Shown: positions 24,873-34,083, counted from the stretch's first letter. The stretch: DNA of 64,000 nucleotides from Parafrankia sp041008525 (GCF_041008525.1 NZ_JBFLUG010000018.1:1-64000), one strand, 5' to 3'. The notes: generated by a model from the sequence alone, not told the origin. Translations and numbers: made by a program.

Positions 24873-26066
24873 ATGACCACGCGGCGACCCCTGACCGAGA
24901 CCTGCGATCCGCGGCCCACCCGCGCCGGAACCTCTCCCGGCCCTCGGCGCGGCGCTGCCCGTCGCGGCATCCTGCCCGTGGTGGTGGCAGCGCTGCTGCT
25001 CCTGGCCGCACTGGTCGCCTGCAGTCCGAGCCCGACCACCGGGGAGCCGGCGTCGGCGAGCGGAACGCAGGCAGCCCGGCACGAGATCACGGTGGTCGAC
25101 GACGCCGACCGGGAGGTCGAGATCACCGTGCCGGTCCGCCGGGTCGTCGCGTTCAACACGTTCAACGTGGAGTTCATCCGCGCGGTTGGGGCCTTCGACG
25201 CGGTGGTCGGCCTGGACGAGGGCTCGGCCGGGGAGAACTACGCCGGCTACTGGGATGATTTCGACATCACGAAGACCGCCGGCAAGGGGCAGGCCGAGCC
25301 CAACTACGAGCAGCTCGCCGCACTGAAGCCCGAGGTCGTCATCTTCCCCCGCAACGGCGCCTGGGAGGAGGCGGCGGGAAAACTCGCCGCCTTCGGCATC
25401 AAGACTCTGGTCATCACCGGGTGGGACCAGAACGACCACATCTTCAACGTCGAGCTCATCGGGCAGATCTTCGATCGGCAGGAGCAGGCGTCGAAACTCA
25501 ACGCCTTCTACACCGAATACCGGGATCTGCTCGCCGAGCGCCTTGCCGGCGTGACTCCGAAGCGGGTCTACCTGGAGAACGACAAGGACTTCGCCTCCCC
25601 CGTGCCCGGTTCCGGCTGGCATGACATGGTGACCCTCGGCGGCGGGCAGAACATCTTCGGCGACATCCAGTTCACCGACGCCGATTCCGCCCGCGGTTCG
25701 GTGCACCAGCTCGACATCGACCCCGAGGCCGTCCTCGACCGCGATCCGGAACTGATCATTCGCAACACCGGTGGCGGGTACGCCCTGGAGTCGGCCGGTG
25801 ACCTCTCCGCCGAGCGTGCCAACCTGCTCGGCCGGCCCGGCTGGGACGCCATCACCGCCGTCCGTGACGGGCAGGTGTACACCACGAGCTCCTTCCCGAT
25901 GAACGCCTGCTCGAAGATCATCGGATCGCTGTACGTGGCGAGCTGGCTGCATCCCGAGGCGATGGCCGGGGTCGCCCCAGACGCGATCATGAAGGAGTGG
26001 ATCGAGACCTACCAGGGTGTGTCGCTGCCGGACCCGGCTGCCTACCGCCTGCACGCGAGCGCCTGA
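24873..26066 (+). CDS. ABC transporter substrate-binding lipoprotein, BtuF/FepB-like
   Basis: A 397-residue exported lipoprotein. The signal segment GILPVVVAALLLLAALVACS has a lipobox (LVAC) with Cys near residue 50. The periplasmic-binding domain of the metal-chelate class follows: VVDDADREVEITVPVRRVVAFN, LAALKPEVVIFPRNG, and the helix region WDAITAVRDGQVYTTSSF. Family members bind vitamin B12 or iron-siderophore; the cobalamin riboswitch upstream argues for B12, a corrinoid or cobalt complex. It is the first gene of a three-gene operon with permease and ATPase. It is anchored on the outer face of the cytoplasmic membrane. Confidence 0.9.
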   Translation: MTTRRPLTETCDPRPTRAGTSPGPRRGAARRGILPVVVAALLLLAALVACSPSPTTGEPASASGTQAARHEITVVDDADREVEITVPVRRVVAFNTFNVEFIRAVGAFDAVVGLDEGSAGENYAGYWDDFDITKTAGKGQAEPNYEQLAALKPEVVIFPRNGAWEEAAGKLAAFGIKTLVITGWDQNDHIFNVELIGQIFDRQEQASKLNAFYTEYRDLLAERLAGVTPKRVYLENDKDFASPVPGSGWHDMVTLGGGQNIFGDIQFTDADSARGSVHQLDIDPEAVLDRDPELIIRNTGGGYALESAGDLSAERANLLGRPGWDAITAVRDGQVYTTSSFPMNACSKIIGSLYVASWLHPEAMAGVAPDAIMKEWIETYQGVSLPDPAAYRLHASA

Positions 26067-26076
26067 CCTCACTGAG

Positions 26077-27222
26077 ATGACCAGCAGCGGCACAACCCAC
26101 GACGGCGCGGTGGACGCGGGTGCGGCGGAGTCCTCGGGTACGGCGGAGTCCTACGGTGAGGCGGGGCGGGGAGACCCGTTCCGCCTCGCCGGGCGCCGCA
26201 ACCGTCCCAAGATCGCGATCCTGGCCGCCGCGGCTCTGCTGCTCGCGGCGACCAGTGTCACGGCGGTAGCGGTGGGCGCGAGCGGCATCTCCCTGCGCGA
26301 CGTCGGCTGGGCGCTGTGGACCCGGGCGCTCGGCATCACGATCAGCACGGACGAGCTCGCGACCCAGACGGTGGTCTGGGAGCTGCGCCTGCCGCGGGTC
26401 GGGCTGGCCGTGGCGGCCGGGGCGGGCCTCGCCGTCGCCGGGGTGGTGCTGCAGGGCCTGCTGCGCAACCCGATGGTCAGCCCGTTCACCCTCGGGATCT
26501 CCTCCGCGGCGGCCTTCGGGGCGTCGCTGACGATCCTGTTCGGCGACTCGTCCGGGCGCGGCAGCGTGGGGATGGTCGCCAGCGCGCTCGGGATGGCGCT
26601 GCTCTGCGCGGGTCTGCTGCTCGGCCTCTCCTGGCTACGCCAGGCCTCCCCGGTCACCCTGATCCTGGTCGGGACGGCGCTGACCTACCTGTTCCAGGCC
26701 CTCACCTCGACGATGCAGTACATCGCCAGCGAGAATCAGCTCTCCGAGATCGTCCGGTGGAGCTTCGGCAGCGTCAACGCGGCGACGTGGGCCCAGGTGG
26801 CCGCGGTCGGCATACCCGTACTCGTCGCCACGGCGCTGCTCATCGGGCAGGCCGGCAACCTCAACGCGATCGCGTTCGCCGGCGACGACGCCGCGCGCAG
26901 CCTGGGCGTGCACGTCCCCCGGACCAGGCTGATCTGCAGCCTGCTGGCGGTGATGCTCGCCGCGGTCATCGTCAGCTTCACCGGGGTGATCGGCTTCGTC
27001 GGGCTGGTCGCTCCGCACATCGCCCGGCTGCTCATCGGCGCCGACCACCGGTTCCTGCTGCCGTTCGCCGCGGTCGCGGGCGCAGTGCTGGTCCTCGCCG
27101 CCGACACCGCCGGACGCACGCTGTTCTCCCCGGCGGTCATCCCGGTCGGGATCGTCGTCGCCTTCCTCGGTGCGCCGCTGTTCATCAACCTGATCCTCAC
27201 GCGCCGGAGGCAGTTCCTTTGA
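26077..27222 (+). CDS. ABC transporter permease, FecCD/BtuC family
   Basis: A 381-residue permease with about ten membrane helices. After a 45-residue hydrophilic leader it shows the family marks LRLPRVGLAVAAGAGLAVAGVVLQGLLRNPMVSPFTLGISSAAAFGA and, near the C terminus, FVGLVAPHIARLLIGADHRFLLP with GAPLFINLILTRRR, where the ATPase docks. It forms the pore for B12 or a metal chelate. ATG 26077 follows the binding-protein stop by 10 bases. Its stop overlaps the TTG start of the ATPase gene. Confidence 0.92.
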   Translation: MTSSGTTHDGAVDAGAAESSGTAESYGEAGRGDPFRLAGRRNRPKIAILAAAALLLAATSVTAVAVGASGISLRDVGWALWTRALGITISTDELATQTVVWELRLPRVGLAVAAGAGLAVAGVVLQGLLRNPMVSPFTLGISSAAAFGASLTILFGDSSGRGSVGMVASALGMALLCAGLLLGLSWLRQASPVTLILVGTALTYLFQALTSTMQYIASENQLSEIVRWSFGSVNAATWAQVAAVGIPVLVATALLIGQAGNLNAIAFAGDDAARSLGVHVPRTRLICSLLAVMLAAVIVSFTGVIGFVGLVAPHIARLLIGADHRFLLPFAAVAGAVLVLAADTAGRTLFSPAVIPVGIVVAFLGAPLFINLILTRRRQFL

Positions 27223-28070
27223 CCGCCCCGCAGCCCCCGCCGCCCCTGCCGGCACAGCCGTCGTCCCTGAGCCCGACGTCGGTACCGACACTCGAGATCC
27301 GGGGAGCGCACTTCGCCTACGGCCGGCGAACCGTGCTCGACGACCTGGATCTCACGGTGCATCGCGGGACCGTGGTCGGGCTGCTCGGTCCGAACGGCAG
27401 CGGTAAGTCAACGCTGATCCGGGGCATCTGCCGGATCCACCGCCCGAAGGCCGGCACCTTCATGCTCGGTGACGTCGACCTGCACCGGCTCCCGCCGCGG
27501 GAGCTCGCCCGCACCGCCGCCTACGTGCCGCAGGGCTCGCCCGGCCCGTTCTCCCTCACCGTCACCGAAGCGGTCATGCTCGGCCGCACCCCCCACGTCC
27601 GGCTGCGGCCGTCCCGCGAGGACGAGCGGCACGTCCGCGAGGCGATGGAGCTGCTGGACCTGGCCGCGCTGGCTGACTGGTATGTGGACGAGCTCTCCGG
27701 CGGGCAGGCCCAGCGGGTCGTCATCGCCCGCGCACTCGCGCAGCAGCCCCAGGTGCTGCTTCTGGACGAGCCCACCAGCGCTCTCGACCTGCGCCACCAG
27801 GTCGAGACCCTGCACCTCGTCCACACCCTGGCCGTCGAGCGGGACCTGTACGTGCTGATGGCGATCCACGACCTGAACCTCGCGGCCCGTTTCTGCCATC
27901 AGGTCGCCCTGCTGCACGACGGCCGCATCGTGACCGCCGGTGCGCCGGCCGGCGTCTACCGGGCCGACCTGCTGGAGCAGGTCTACGGCCTGCCGGTGGA
28001 GATCGACATCCGCGCCGGCGTGCCGGAGGTCCGGCCCTGCCTGCCCGCCCGGCGCGTGGCGCCGTCATAG
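27219..28070 (+). CDS. ABC transporter ATPase, BtuD/FecE family
   Basis: A 283-residue ATPase with Walker A GPNGSGKST (about residues 60-68), Q-loop AYVPQ, signature LSGGQAQRV, Walker B VLLLDEP and H-loop AIHDLN. The start is TTG 27219, which overlaps the permease stop (TTGA) and has CGGAGG eight bases upstream; the first ATG or GTG in frame falls well inside the domain. A 25-residue Pro/Ser-rich leader precedes the fold. It drives B12 or corrinoid import with the two upstream genes. Confidence 0.92.
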   Translation: MTAPQPPPPLPAQPSSLSPTSVPTLEIRGAHFAYGRRTVLDDLDLTVHRGTVVGLLGPNGSGKSTLIRGICRIHRPKAGTFMLGDVDLHRLPPRELARTAAYVPQGSPGPFSLTVTEAVMLGRTPHVRLRPSREDERHVREAMELLDLAALADWYVDELSGGQAQRVVIARALAQQPQVLLLDEPTSALDLRHQVETLHLVHTLAVERDLYVLMAIHDLNLAARFCHQVALLHDGRIVTAGAPAGVYRADLLEQVYGLPVEIDIRAGVPEVRPCLPARRVAPS

Positions 28071-28115
28071 CTCGACGACGGGCGCCACGGGCCTGGCGTC
28101 AGGTCAGTCCCCGAC

Positions 28116-28137
28116 GGCAGCCCCGGCAGCGGCTGCC
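28116..28137. terminator. Possible hairpin between convergent btuD-like and metF genes
   Basis: GGCAGCC (28116-28122) pairs with GGCTGCC (28131-28137) across an 8-base loop in the 148-base gap between convergent genes. There is no T-run. It could serve as an intrinsic-like terminator for either side; the evidence is modest. Confidence 0.35.
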
Positions 28138-28218
28138 TCGATCTTGAACCCGATCCGACCCGACCCGACCCGGCTCGGCCGCTGGCTGGCTGGCTGGCGA
28201 GCCGGCCCGTGCTACCGG

Positions 28219-29169
28219 TCAGGCCGCAGCGCCGGCCGCCGGGCCGACTGCCGAGCCGACCAGGTTGCGGTACACGTCACGGGTTGCTGTCGACCGATTG
28301 AGGGTGATGAAGTGCAGGCCCGGCGCTCCGCCCGCGAGGAGCCGGGCGGACAGCGCGGTGGCGACCTCGATCCCGATCTCCCGCACCGCCATGGCGTCGT
28401 CGGCGACCGCCTCCAGCCGGCGGGCCAACGCCGGCGGGAAGGCCGCGCCGGAGAGCTGCGCCATCCGGGTGATCTGCGCGACGTTGGTCACCGGCATCAC
28501 GCCAGGCACGATCGGCTGGTCGCAGCCCAGCCGGGCAAGCCGTTCGACCAGGCGGAAGTAGGCGTCGGCGTCGAAGAAGAACTGGGTGATGGCGTACCCC
28601 GCACCGGCCCGGAACTTGCCGGCCAGCACCCGTGCGTCGGCGTCGAGGTCGGCCGCGCGTGGGTGCTTGTCCGGAAACGCGGCCACGCCGACGCAGAAGT
28701 CGCCGAGTGACCGGACGAACGTCACCAGCTCGTCCGCATACGCGAACCCATTGGGGTGGCGCACCCAGGTGCCGAGCGGATTTCCGGGCGGGTCACCACG
28801 CAGCGCGAGAATGTCGCGAATGCCCGCACCCGCATAGCTGCCGATCACTCGGCGCAGCTCGGCGCGTGAATGGTTCACGGCGGTGAGGTGGGCGATCGGG
28901 GTGAGGGATGTCTCGGTGCCGATCCGTTCGGAGATGCGTACCGTTCCGTCCCGCGTCGATCCACCTGCGCCGTAGGTGACCGACACGAATGACGGCCGTA
29001 GCGCCTCGATTTCACGCAGTGCCGTCCACAGGTGCCGCTCCCCGCCCGGCGTCTTCGGTGGGAAGAACTCGAACGAGTACGATGTCACCCCCGAGGCGAG
29101 GAACTCGCTCATCGTGGCGGGCCGCCGCGGGCTGCGCGGGCGTGCCTCGATGGATCCCATGGTCTGCAC
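28219..29169 (-). CDS. metF: 5,10-methylenetetrahydrofolate reductase
   Basis: A 316-residue FAD enzyme that makes 5-methyltetrahydrofolate, the methyl donor for methionine. Typical segments are SYSFEFFPPKT, FVSVTYGAGGSTRD, IAHLTAVNHSRAEL, DILALRGDPP, ITQFFFDADAYFRLV and VPGVMPVTNVAQITRM, with the GLHFITLNRS end. Length fits MetF (290-320). The start may be GTG 29169, ATG 29160 or ATG 29112; GAGGACAG lies before the first two. A cobalamin riboswitch and promoter lie upstream, which is notable because MetF serves both B12-dependent and B12-independent methionine synthases. Confidence 0.95.
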   Translation of the reverse strand: MQTMGSIEARPRSPRRPATMSEFLASGVTSYSFEFFPPKTPGGERHLWTALREIEALRPSFVSVTYGAGGSTRDGTVRISERIGTETSLTPIAHLTAVNHSRAELRRVIGSYAGAGIRDILALRGDPPGNPLGTWVRHPNGFAYADELVTFVRSLGDFCVGVAAFPDKHPRAADLDADARVLAGKFRAGAGYAITQFFFDADAYFRLVERLARLGCDQPIVPGVMPVTNVAQITRMAQLSGAAFPPALARRLEAVADDAMAVREIGIEVATALSARLLAGGAPGLHFITLNRSTATRDVYRNLVGSAVGPAAGAAA

Positions 29170-29320
29170 CTGTCCTCACCGCGTAGGGCTGATGATGGTG
29201 GACGGGCGCCTGGCGGGCGGGAAATCCCGGGCAGGGTCCTCGGGCGTCCAGCACGGACGCGCAGGAAGGCTCACGCTGATCGTCCTCCAGCACCTCGTGG
29301 AAGCGTCATTCGGTGCCGTG

Positions 29321-29475
29321 GCCGGTATCCTGGCTGACGGAAGAGCGTCTCCGGCCCGGCCTTCCCAGGCTGCACGCAGCCCAGTGACCTCCGCGTCACC
29401 GCGGATCGGCCGGAGACTTCCGAACACAGTGGCGAGGGCCGTGCCGGCATCGCACCGGCTTCCCGAGCACCACGG
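29321..29475 (-). promoter_or_regulatory. Cobalamin riboswitch 3, upstream of metF
   Basis: On the minus strand the order is GGAAGCCGGTGCGATGCC, GGCACGGCCCTCGCCACTGT, GAGGTCACTGG, CCTGGGAAGGCCG, then the B12-box GTCAGCCAGGATACCGG at the downstream end (about 29321-29337). All conserved blocks of the classic cobalamin element are present. It ends about 150 bases ahead of metF. Confidence 0.92.
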
Positions 29476-29482
29476 CGCGGCC

Positions 29483-29511
29483 AGGTTATGCGTGATGGCG
29501 ACCACCGACAA
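29483..29511 (-). promoter_or_regulatory. Predicted promoter for the metF riboswitch transcript
   Basis: On the minus strand TTGTCG (29506-29511) and TAACCT (29483-29488) are 17 bases apart and lie immediately ahead of riboswitch 3. Motif and spacing support a sigma-70 type promoter. Confidence 0.5.
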
Positions 29512-29591
29512 GACTGCCACGCAAGACGTTGTCCAAATCCGGTAACTGATCGACGGTTTCCAGCGAAGGCCTGACCGCGGCCACGGTCCCC

Positions 29592-30680
29592 TCACTGCTG
29601 GCACAGGCGCGCGAATCCGCCGGGAGCGACTCCGTGCCTGCCTCGTTCCTCGAACCGCGACGCGAGCGAAAGCAGACGGCAGGCCTTCAGTTCGGTCTCG
29701 TGCCATTCGGCAGTGGGGTCACTGCCCCAGGTGATGCCGGCTCCCGTGCCGAACAGGAGCCGGTCACCGTCGAGCCAGAACGTCCGGATGGTGACACAGA
29801 GCCGTGCCCGGTTGTTGTCCGCGTCCACCCAGCCCATGGCGCCGCAGTACAGGCCCCGCGGTACCGGCTCAACCGCGCCGATGATCCGTAGCGCGCTGGA
29901 TTTCGGCGCGCCGGAGACGGACCCGGGCGGCATGGTGGCGGCGAGCAGCTCAGGCCAACCGGTCCCGGGCGCCAGCTGTGCCTCGACGGTCGACACCAGG
30001 TGGACCAGCCCTGGATGTCTCTCGACAGCGCACAGCGAGGAGACCTTCACCCCACCCGGCCGCGCCACCTGGCCCAGGTCGTGGCGCATCAGATCGACGA
30101 TCATGACGTTCTCGGCGTAGTCCTTCTCCCGCAGATCTGCCGTCGTCCGCCCGGTGCCCTTGATCGGGCCCGAGCGGACCAGGTCGCCCTCGCGGGCCAG
30201 GAACAGCTCCGGCGACGCCCCCACGATCCGCAGGTCGGCCTCGGGCACGTCGAGCACCATGGAGTACGGCGCGGGATTGCCGCGGGCGACGGCGGCCGCC
30301 AACGCCGCCAGATCACGGCCGCCTGGTGCCGTCTCCATCTCCGCTGACAGCAGTCGGCACAAATTCACCTGGTAGACCTCGCCAGCGGCGATCTCGGCAC
30401 GGATCGCTTCCACCCCTGCGAGGTACTCCGCCTGGTCGAGCGAGGTGCGCCAGCTGCCGTGGGACGGACCGGCCCACGCGCCACGGATGAGGCCCGTGAG
30501 CGCGGGAGCCGGCCGCACGTCGCGGAACCGAACGAAACGCGCGAGCCCTTCGAAGCCGAGGGCCACGCCCCAGAAGCCGCCTCGATCGAGAACACGCGGA
30601 TCATCCGCGACCTCCGCGACTCCGGTGGCGAGACGTCCACCGGCGAACAGGAACGAGCCGCGATCGCTGTGGCCCGTCAC
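29592..30680 (-). CDS. pabB: Chorismate-utilising enzyme, aminodeoxychorismate synthase component I-like
   Basis: A 362-residue chorismate-binding protein. It carries GEVYQVNLCRLLSAE (PabB type), PAPYSMVLDVPEADLRIVGASPELFL, PIKGTGRTTADLREKDYAENVMIVDLMRHDLGQV, PPGSVSGAPK and GTGAGITWGSDP. PabB makes aminodeoxychorismate for folate; anthranilate synthase or a salicylate synthase are relatives, but the PIKGT motif and NLC segment favour PabB. It is shorter than E. coli PabB because the N-terminal lobe is reduced. It starts 7 bases after the metE stop, so it shares the riboswitch-controlled transcript and ties folate supply to methionine synthesis. Confidence 0.82.
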   Translation of the reverse strand: MTGHSDRGSFLFAGGRLATGVAEVADDPRVLDRGGFWGVALGFEGLARFVRFRDVRPAPALTGLIRGAWAGPSHGSWRTSLDQAEYLAGVEAIRAEIAAGEVYQVNLCRLLSAEMETAPGGRDLAALAAAVARGNPAPYSMVLDVPEADLRIVGASPELFLAREGDLVRSGPIKGTGRTTADLREKDYAENVMIVDLMRHDLGQVARPGGVKVSSLCAVERHPGLVHLVSTVEAQLAPGTGWPELLAATMPPGSVSGAPKSSALRIIGAVEPVPRGLYCGAMGWVDADNNRARLCVTIRTFWLDGDRLLFGTGAGITWGSDPTAEWHETELKACRLLSLASRFEERGRHGVAPGGFARLCQQ

Positions 30681-30687
30681 CGCGCGG

Positions 30688-33006
30688 TCAGATCGGGGGC
30701 CGCACCTGGCGGGCCGCGGCGACCAGATTGGTGAGGGTCGCGCGAACCTCGGGGTAGCCGCGGGTCTTGAGCCCGCAGTCGGGATTCACCCACAGCCGTT
30801 CCGACGGGAAGGCATCGGTCGCGATGCGCAGGTGTTCGGCGATCTCGTCGACCGAGGGCACCCGTGGCGAGTGGATGTCCCACACCCCCGGGCCGACCTC
30901 GTTCGGGTAGTCGGCCCGGGCGAGGTCGGCGACGATGGCCATCTTCGAGCGCGCCGCCTCCAGGCTGATGACGTCGGCGTCCATGTCGATGATCGCCTGG
31001 AGCACGTCGCCGAACTCGGCGTAGCACATGTGGGTGTGGATCTGGGTCTCGTCGCGGACCCCGGAGGTGGTCAGCCGGAAGGCATCGACCGCCCAGGCCA
31101 GGTACGCGGCCCGGTCGCCGTCACGCAGCGGGAGAGTCTCCCGCAGCGCGGGCTCGTCCACCTGGATGACCCCGATGCCCGCGGCCTCCAGATCCGTCAC
31201 CTCGTCGCGCAGCGCGAGGGCGACCTGCCGGGCGGTGTCGGCCCGCGGCTGGTCGTCGCGGACGAACGACCAGGCCAGCATGGTGACCGGGCCGGTGAGC
31301 ATGCCCTTGACCGGCTTGTCGGTGAGGCTCTGGGCGTAGGTGGCCCACTCGACGGTCATCGGCCTCGGGCGGGAGACGTCACCGAGGATGATCGGCGGCC
31401 GGACGTAGCGCGAGCCGTAGGACTGCACCCAGCCGTCCGTCGTTGCGAGGAACCCGTCCAGCTGCTCGGCGAAGTACTGCACCATGTCGTTGCGTTCGGG
31501 CTCGCCGTGGACCAGAACGTCCAGGCCGAACTCCTCCTGCTCGGCGATCACGTCACGGATCTCGTCCCGCATCGCCGCAACGTAGCTGTCCGGGCTCATG
31601 GTGCCGGTGCGCAGCGCGGCCCGGGCGCTGCGCAGACCCGCGGTCTGGGGGAACGACCCGATTGTGGTCGTCGGCAGCGGGGGCAGGTTCAGCCTCTCGG
31701 CCTGCACCAGATCGCGCTTGCCGTAGGGGCTCGCCCGGTACAGGTCCGCGTCGGCCACGGCGCCGGCCCGCTGCCGCACCGCGTCGACCCTGACGAGCGG
31801 TGAGGCGGCACGGGAGGCCAGCCGCTCGGCGTTGGCCCGCAGGAGATCGGAGACCGCGTCACGCCCGGCAGTCAGGCCTTTGGTGAGGGTCACGATCTCG
31901 TCGAGCTTCTGCCGGGCGAACGCCAGCCATCCCGCGATGCCGGGGTCGAGGTCGCGTTCGAGGGCGACGTCCAGCGGCACGTGCAGCAGCGAGCAGGACG
32001 CCGAGACGTCGACCCGGCCGGCCAGGCCGCGCAGGTTCTCGAGGATGTCGAGGGCGGCGGTCAGGTCGGCGGCCCAGATGTTGTGCCCGTTGACCACACC
32101 GGCGACGAGCCGCTTGTCGCCGAGGCCACCGGCCGCGGTGAGATCGGCCAGGTTGGCCGACGCCGGCCCGACGAAGTCGAGCCCGATGCCGTCGAGGTCG
32201 CTGTCGCGCAGCACCGGCAACGCCTCGCCGACCCGGTCGAAGTAGGTGGCGAGCAGCAGCTTCGGCCGGTCCACCCCCGCGGTCAGGGTGGCGTAGGCAC
32301 CGCGCAGCGCGTCGAGGACGGCCGCCGGCTGGTCGAGGACGAGCGCCGGCTCGTCGAGCTGGACCCATTCGGCTCCGGCGGCGCGCAGCCGCGCAAGCAG
32401 ATCGGCGTACAGCGGCACGATCCGGTCCAGCAGCGACAGCGGCTCGAACCCGTCGCCGACCTCGGGAGCTGGCTTGGCCAGCAGGAGGAACGTCACCGGG
32501 CCGACCAGAACCGGACGGGTGATCACGCCGGCGTTGCTGGCCTCGGTGAACTCGCGCAGCGGCTTCTCCGGGTCCAGCGCGAAGGAGGTGTCCGGGCCGA
32601 GCTCAGGCACCAGGTAGTGGTAGTTGGTGTCGAACCACTTGGTCATCTCCAGCGGCGCCACCTGGTCGTTTCCGCGGGCCATGGCAAAGTAGCGGTCCAG
32701 CCTGCCCTGCGGGGTGCTCACGTCCGGGACGGCCTCGCGGTGCCGCGGCGGAACCGCACCCAGCAGGACGGCGGTGTCGAGCACATGGTCGTAGAGCGAG
32801 AAGTCGTTGCTCGGGATCTCCTCGACCCCGGCGTCGCGCAGCAGCTGGAGGCGTTCCCGGCGCAGCTGGCGGGTCGTCGCCAGCAGCTGCTCGGCGTCGC
32901 TGCTGCCAGCCCAGTACGCCTCGGTCGCCTTCTTCAGCTCCCGCTTGCTCCCCTGTCGGGGGTATCCGTACACCGTCGCGCGACTTGCCGGACCGGTGGT
33001 GCTCAT
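30688..33006 (-). CDS. metE: Cobalamin-independent methionine synthase, full length (copy 1)
   Basis: A 772-residue enzyme that moves the methyl group of 5-methyltetrahydropteroyl-polyglutamate to homocysteine. It has both barrels: N-terminal GYPRQGSKRELKKATEAYW through FARQKLDEIVTLTKGL, and catalytic C-terminal TTTIGSFPQT, HGEPERNDMVQYFAEQL, KGMLTGPVTM and QVDEPALRE. The zinc ligands are present: His and Cys in HTHMCYAEFGD, Glu in SLEAARS, Cys in NPDCGLKTRGYPE. ATG 33006 has AAGGAG upstream. A cobalamin riboswitch precedes it, and pabB follows on the same transcript. Confidence 0.97.
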   Translation of the reverse strand: MSTTGPASRATVYGYPRQGSKRELKKATEAYWAGSSDAEQLLATTRQLRRERLQLLRDAGVEEIPSNDFSLYDHVLDTAVLLGAVPPRHREAVPDVSTPQGRLDRYFAMARGNDQVAPLEMTKWFDTNYHYLVPELGPDTSFALDPEKPLREFTEASNAGVITRPVLVGPVTFLLLAKPAPEVGDGFEPLSLLDRIVPLYADLLARLRAAGAEWVQLDEPALVLDQPAAVLDALRGAYATLTAGVDRPKLLLATYFDRVGEALPVLRDSDLDGIGLDFVGPASANLADLTAAGGLGDKRLVAGVVNGHNIWAADLTAALDILENLRGLAGRVDVSASCSLLHVPLDVALERDLDPGIAGWLAFARQKLDEIVTLTKGLTAGRDAVSDLLRANAERLASRAASPLVRVDAVRQRAGAVADADLYRASPYGKRDLVQAERLNLPPLPTTTIGSFPQTAGLRSARAALRTGTMSPDSYVAAMRDEIRDVIAEQEEFGLDVLVHGEPERNDMVQYFAEQLDGFLATTDGWVQSYGSRYVRPPIILGDVSRPRPMTVEWATYAQSLTDKPVKGMLTGPVTMLAWSFVRDDQPRADTARQVALALRDEVTDLEAAGIGVIQVDEPALRETLPLRDGDRAAYLAWAVDAFRLTTSGVRDETQIHTHMCYAEFGDVLQAIIDMDADVISLEAARSKMAIVADLARADYPNEVGPGVWDIHSPRVPSVDEIAEHLRIATDAFPSERLWVNPDCGLKTRGYPEVRATLTNLVAAARQVRPPI

Positions 33007-33161
33007 GGCCTCTCCTTCGCGAGTCCATTCGACCTCGCGAAAGCGCCAGCACGGCACCGACACCCATCCCGGTCCTGGACGAACGCGGACCAGCAGGTAT
33101 CGACGGCGCGGACCCGCCCACGAGGCCACAGCCAAACGCGCCCGCGATCGCGGACACGCAC

Positions 33162-33390
33162 AGCGGGCAGGTCTTCGGACTCGCGGGCTCTCCCGATCCG
33201 TTCGGATCGGGGTTTCTACTGGCCGTCGCTTCCCAAACCCGGGCCTGGCCGGTGCATCACTGGCCGGGCCCACGCGGGTTCAGTGCTGTCGCGCCACTCC
33301 TCTCGGGGTGGCATCGGACGGCGTTCGTTCCCACTCACCGCTGCGGGGCAGTCCCGGATTCGCGCCGGGTTCCCTCTCACGTCTCCCACA
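33162..33390 (-). promoter_or_regulatory. Cobalamin riboswitch 4, upstream of metE copy 1
   Basis: Read on the minus strand: GAGAGGGAACCCGGCGCGAA, TCCGGGACTGCCCCGCAGCG, GAGTGGGAACGAACGCCGTC, GGGAAGCGACGGCCAGTAG and the closing GCGAGTCCGAAGACCTGCCC (about 33165-33184). A peripheral arm of about 60 bases makes it longer than the other elements. It ends about 155 bases before metE and points away from riboswitch 5, some 290 bases to the right. Confidence 0.93.
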
Positions 33391-33679
33391 GCATCGCCAC
33401 CCCCGTTGAGGTGAGGAGCTGTGATCGAACCAGCTGCATTCAGCAGCCTAGCAACGGTGGGACGGGCACGTGACCGCGGCCGGCACCGCGGGCGCGGCGC
33501 TGGCCACGACACGGCTGGCCGCGGCCGGGCGGAGGAGACGAAGCTCGTGGGTGGCACCCCGTATGATCGTGGGCGCGGTGGGTTCGTCCTCCCGCGGTGG
33601 GGTCGGCCCGGGTGGGCTGCCGGAGTGTGCGAGGAACCTCGACATCTCGTGGCAGCGACGGGTGGGCCTGGCAGTGAGG

Positions 33680-33847
33680 GGACGTCGTAAGAGGGAACCC
33701 GGTGCGAGTCCGGGACTGCCCCGCAGCGGTGAGTGGGAACGAACGCCGTCAGTACGCACTGGGTGGATGGTGTACCTGGGAAGCGGCGGCCAGTAGGTTC
33801 GTCGGCCGGTCGGCCGACGGTCGTCCGCGAGTCCGAAGACCTGCCCC
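33680..33847 (+). promoter_or_regulatory. Cobalamin riboswitch 5, upstream of metE copy 2
   Basis: Core blocks in order are AAGAGGGAACCCGGTGCGAG, TCCGGGACTGCCCCGCAGCG, GAGTGGGAACGAACGCCGTC, CTGGGAAGCGGCGGCCAGTA and GCGAGTCCGAAGACCTGCCC. It is strikingly similar to riboswitch 1, and the similarity goes on into the leader beyond the RNA fold. It precedes the full-length metE at 34084 by about 235 bases. Confidence 0.93.
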
Positions 33848-34083
33848 CCGCCCGCGCGCCGCCGGCGTGCGGGGGTCCGTGACCTCGCGGGTGGGTCGGT
33901 GGCCGATGGCGTGTCGCGGGTACGACCGCGGCCGAACGGGCGGGCTGCGCGTCGGTCTCGGGAAAGCCGCCGAGGTGGAATCCGGCATCCGTCCGCCGGC
34001 CCCGTGGCGCCCGCCGTCGCGTGGTCGCCTGCCTCCTTCGTACGGCTCACCGACCACGGCGTGCTTCCCGAGGGATGGAACCC

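Noticed and set aside
29170..29592. Possible small genes between metF and pabB
   Set aside because: Open frames here overlap the riboswitch and promoter of metF and show no coding signs.
33421..33660. Small protein gene between the two riboswitches
   Set aside because: Short open frames on both strands lack ribosome-binding sites and recognisable sequence; this gap must hold two promoters.
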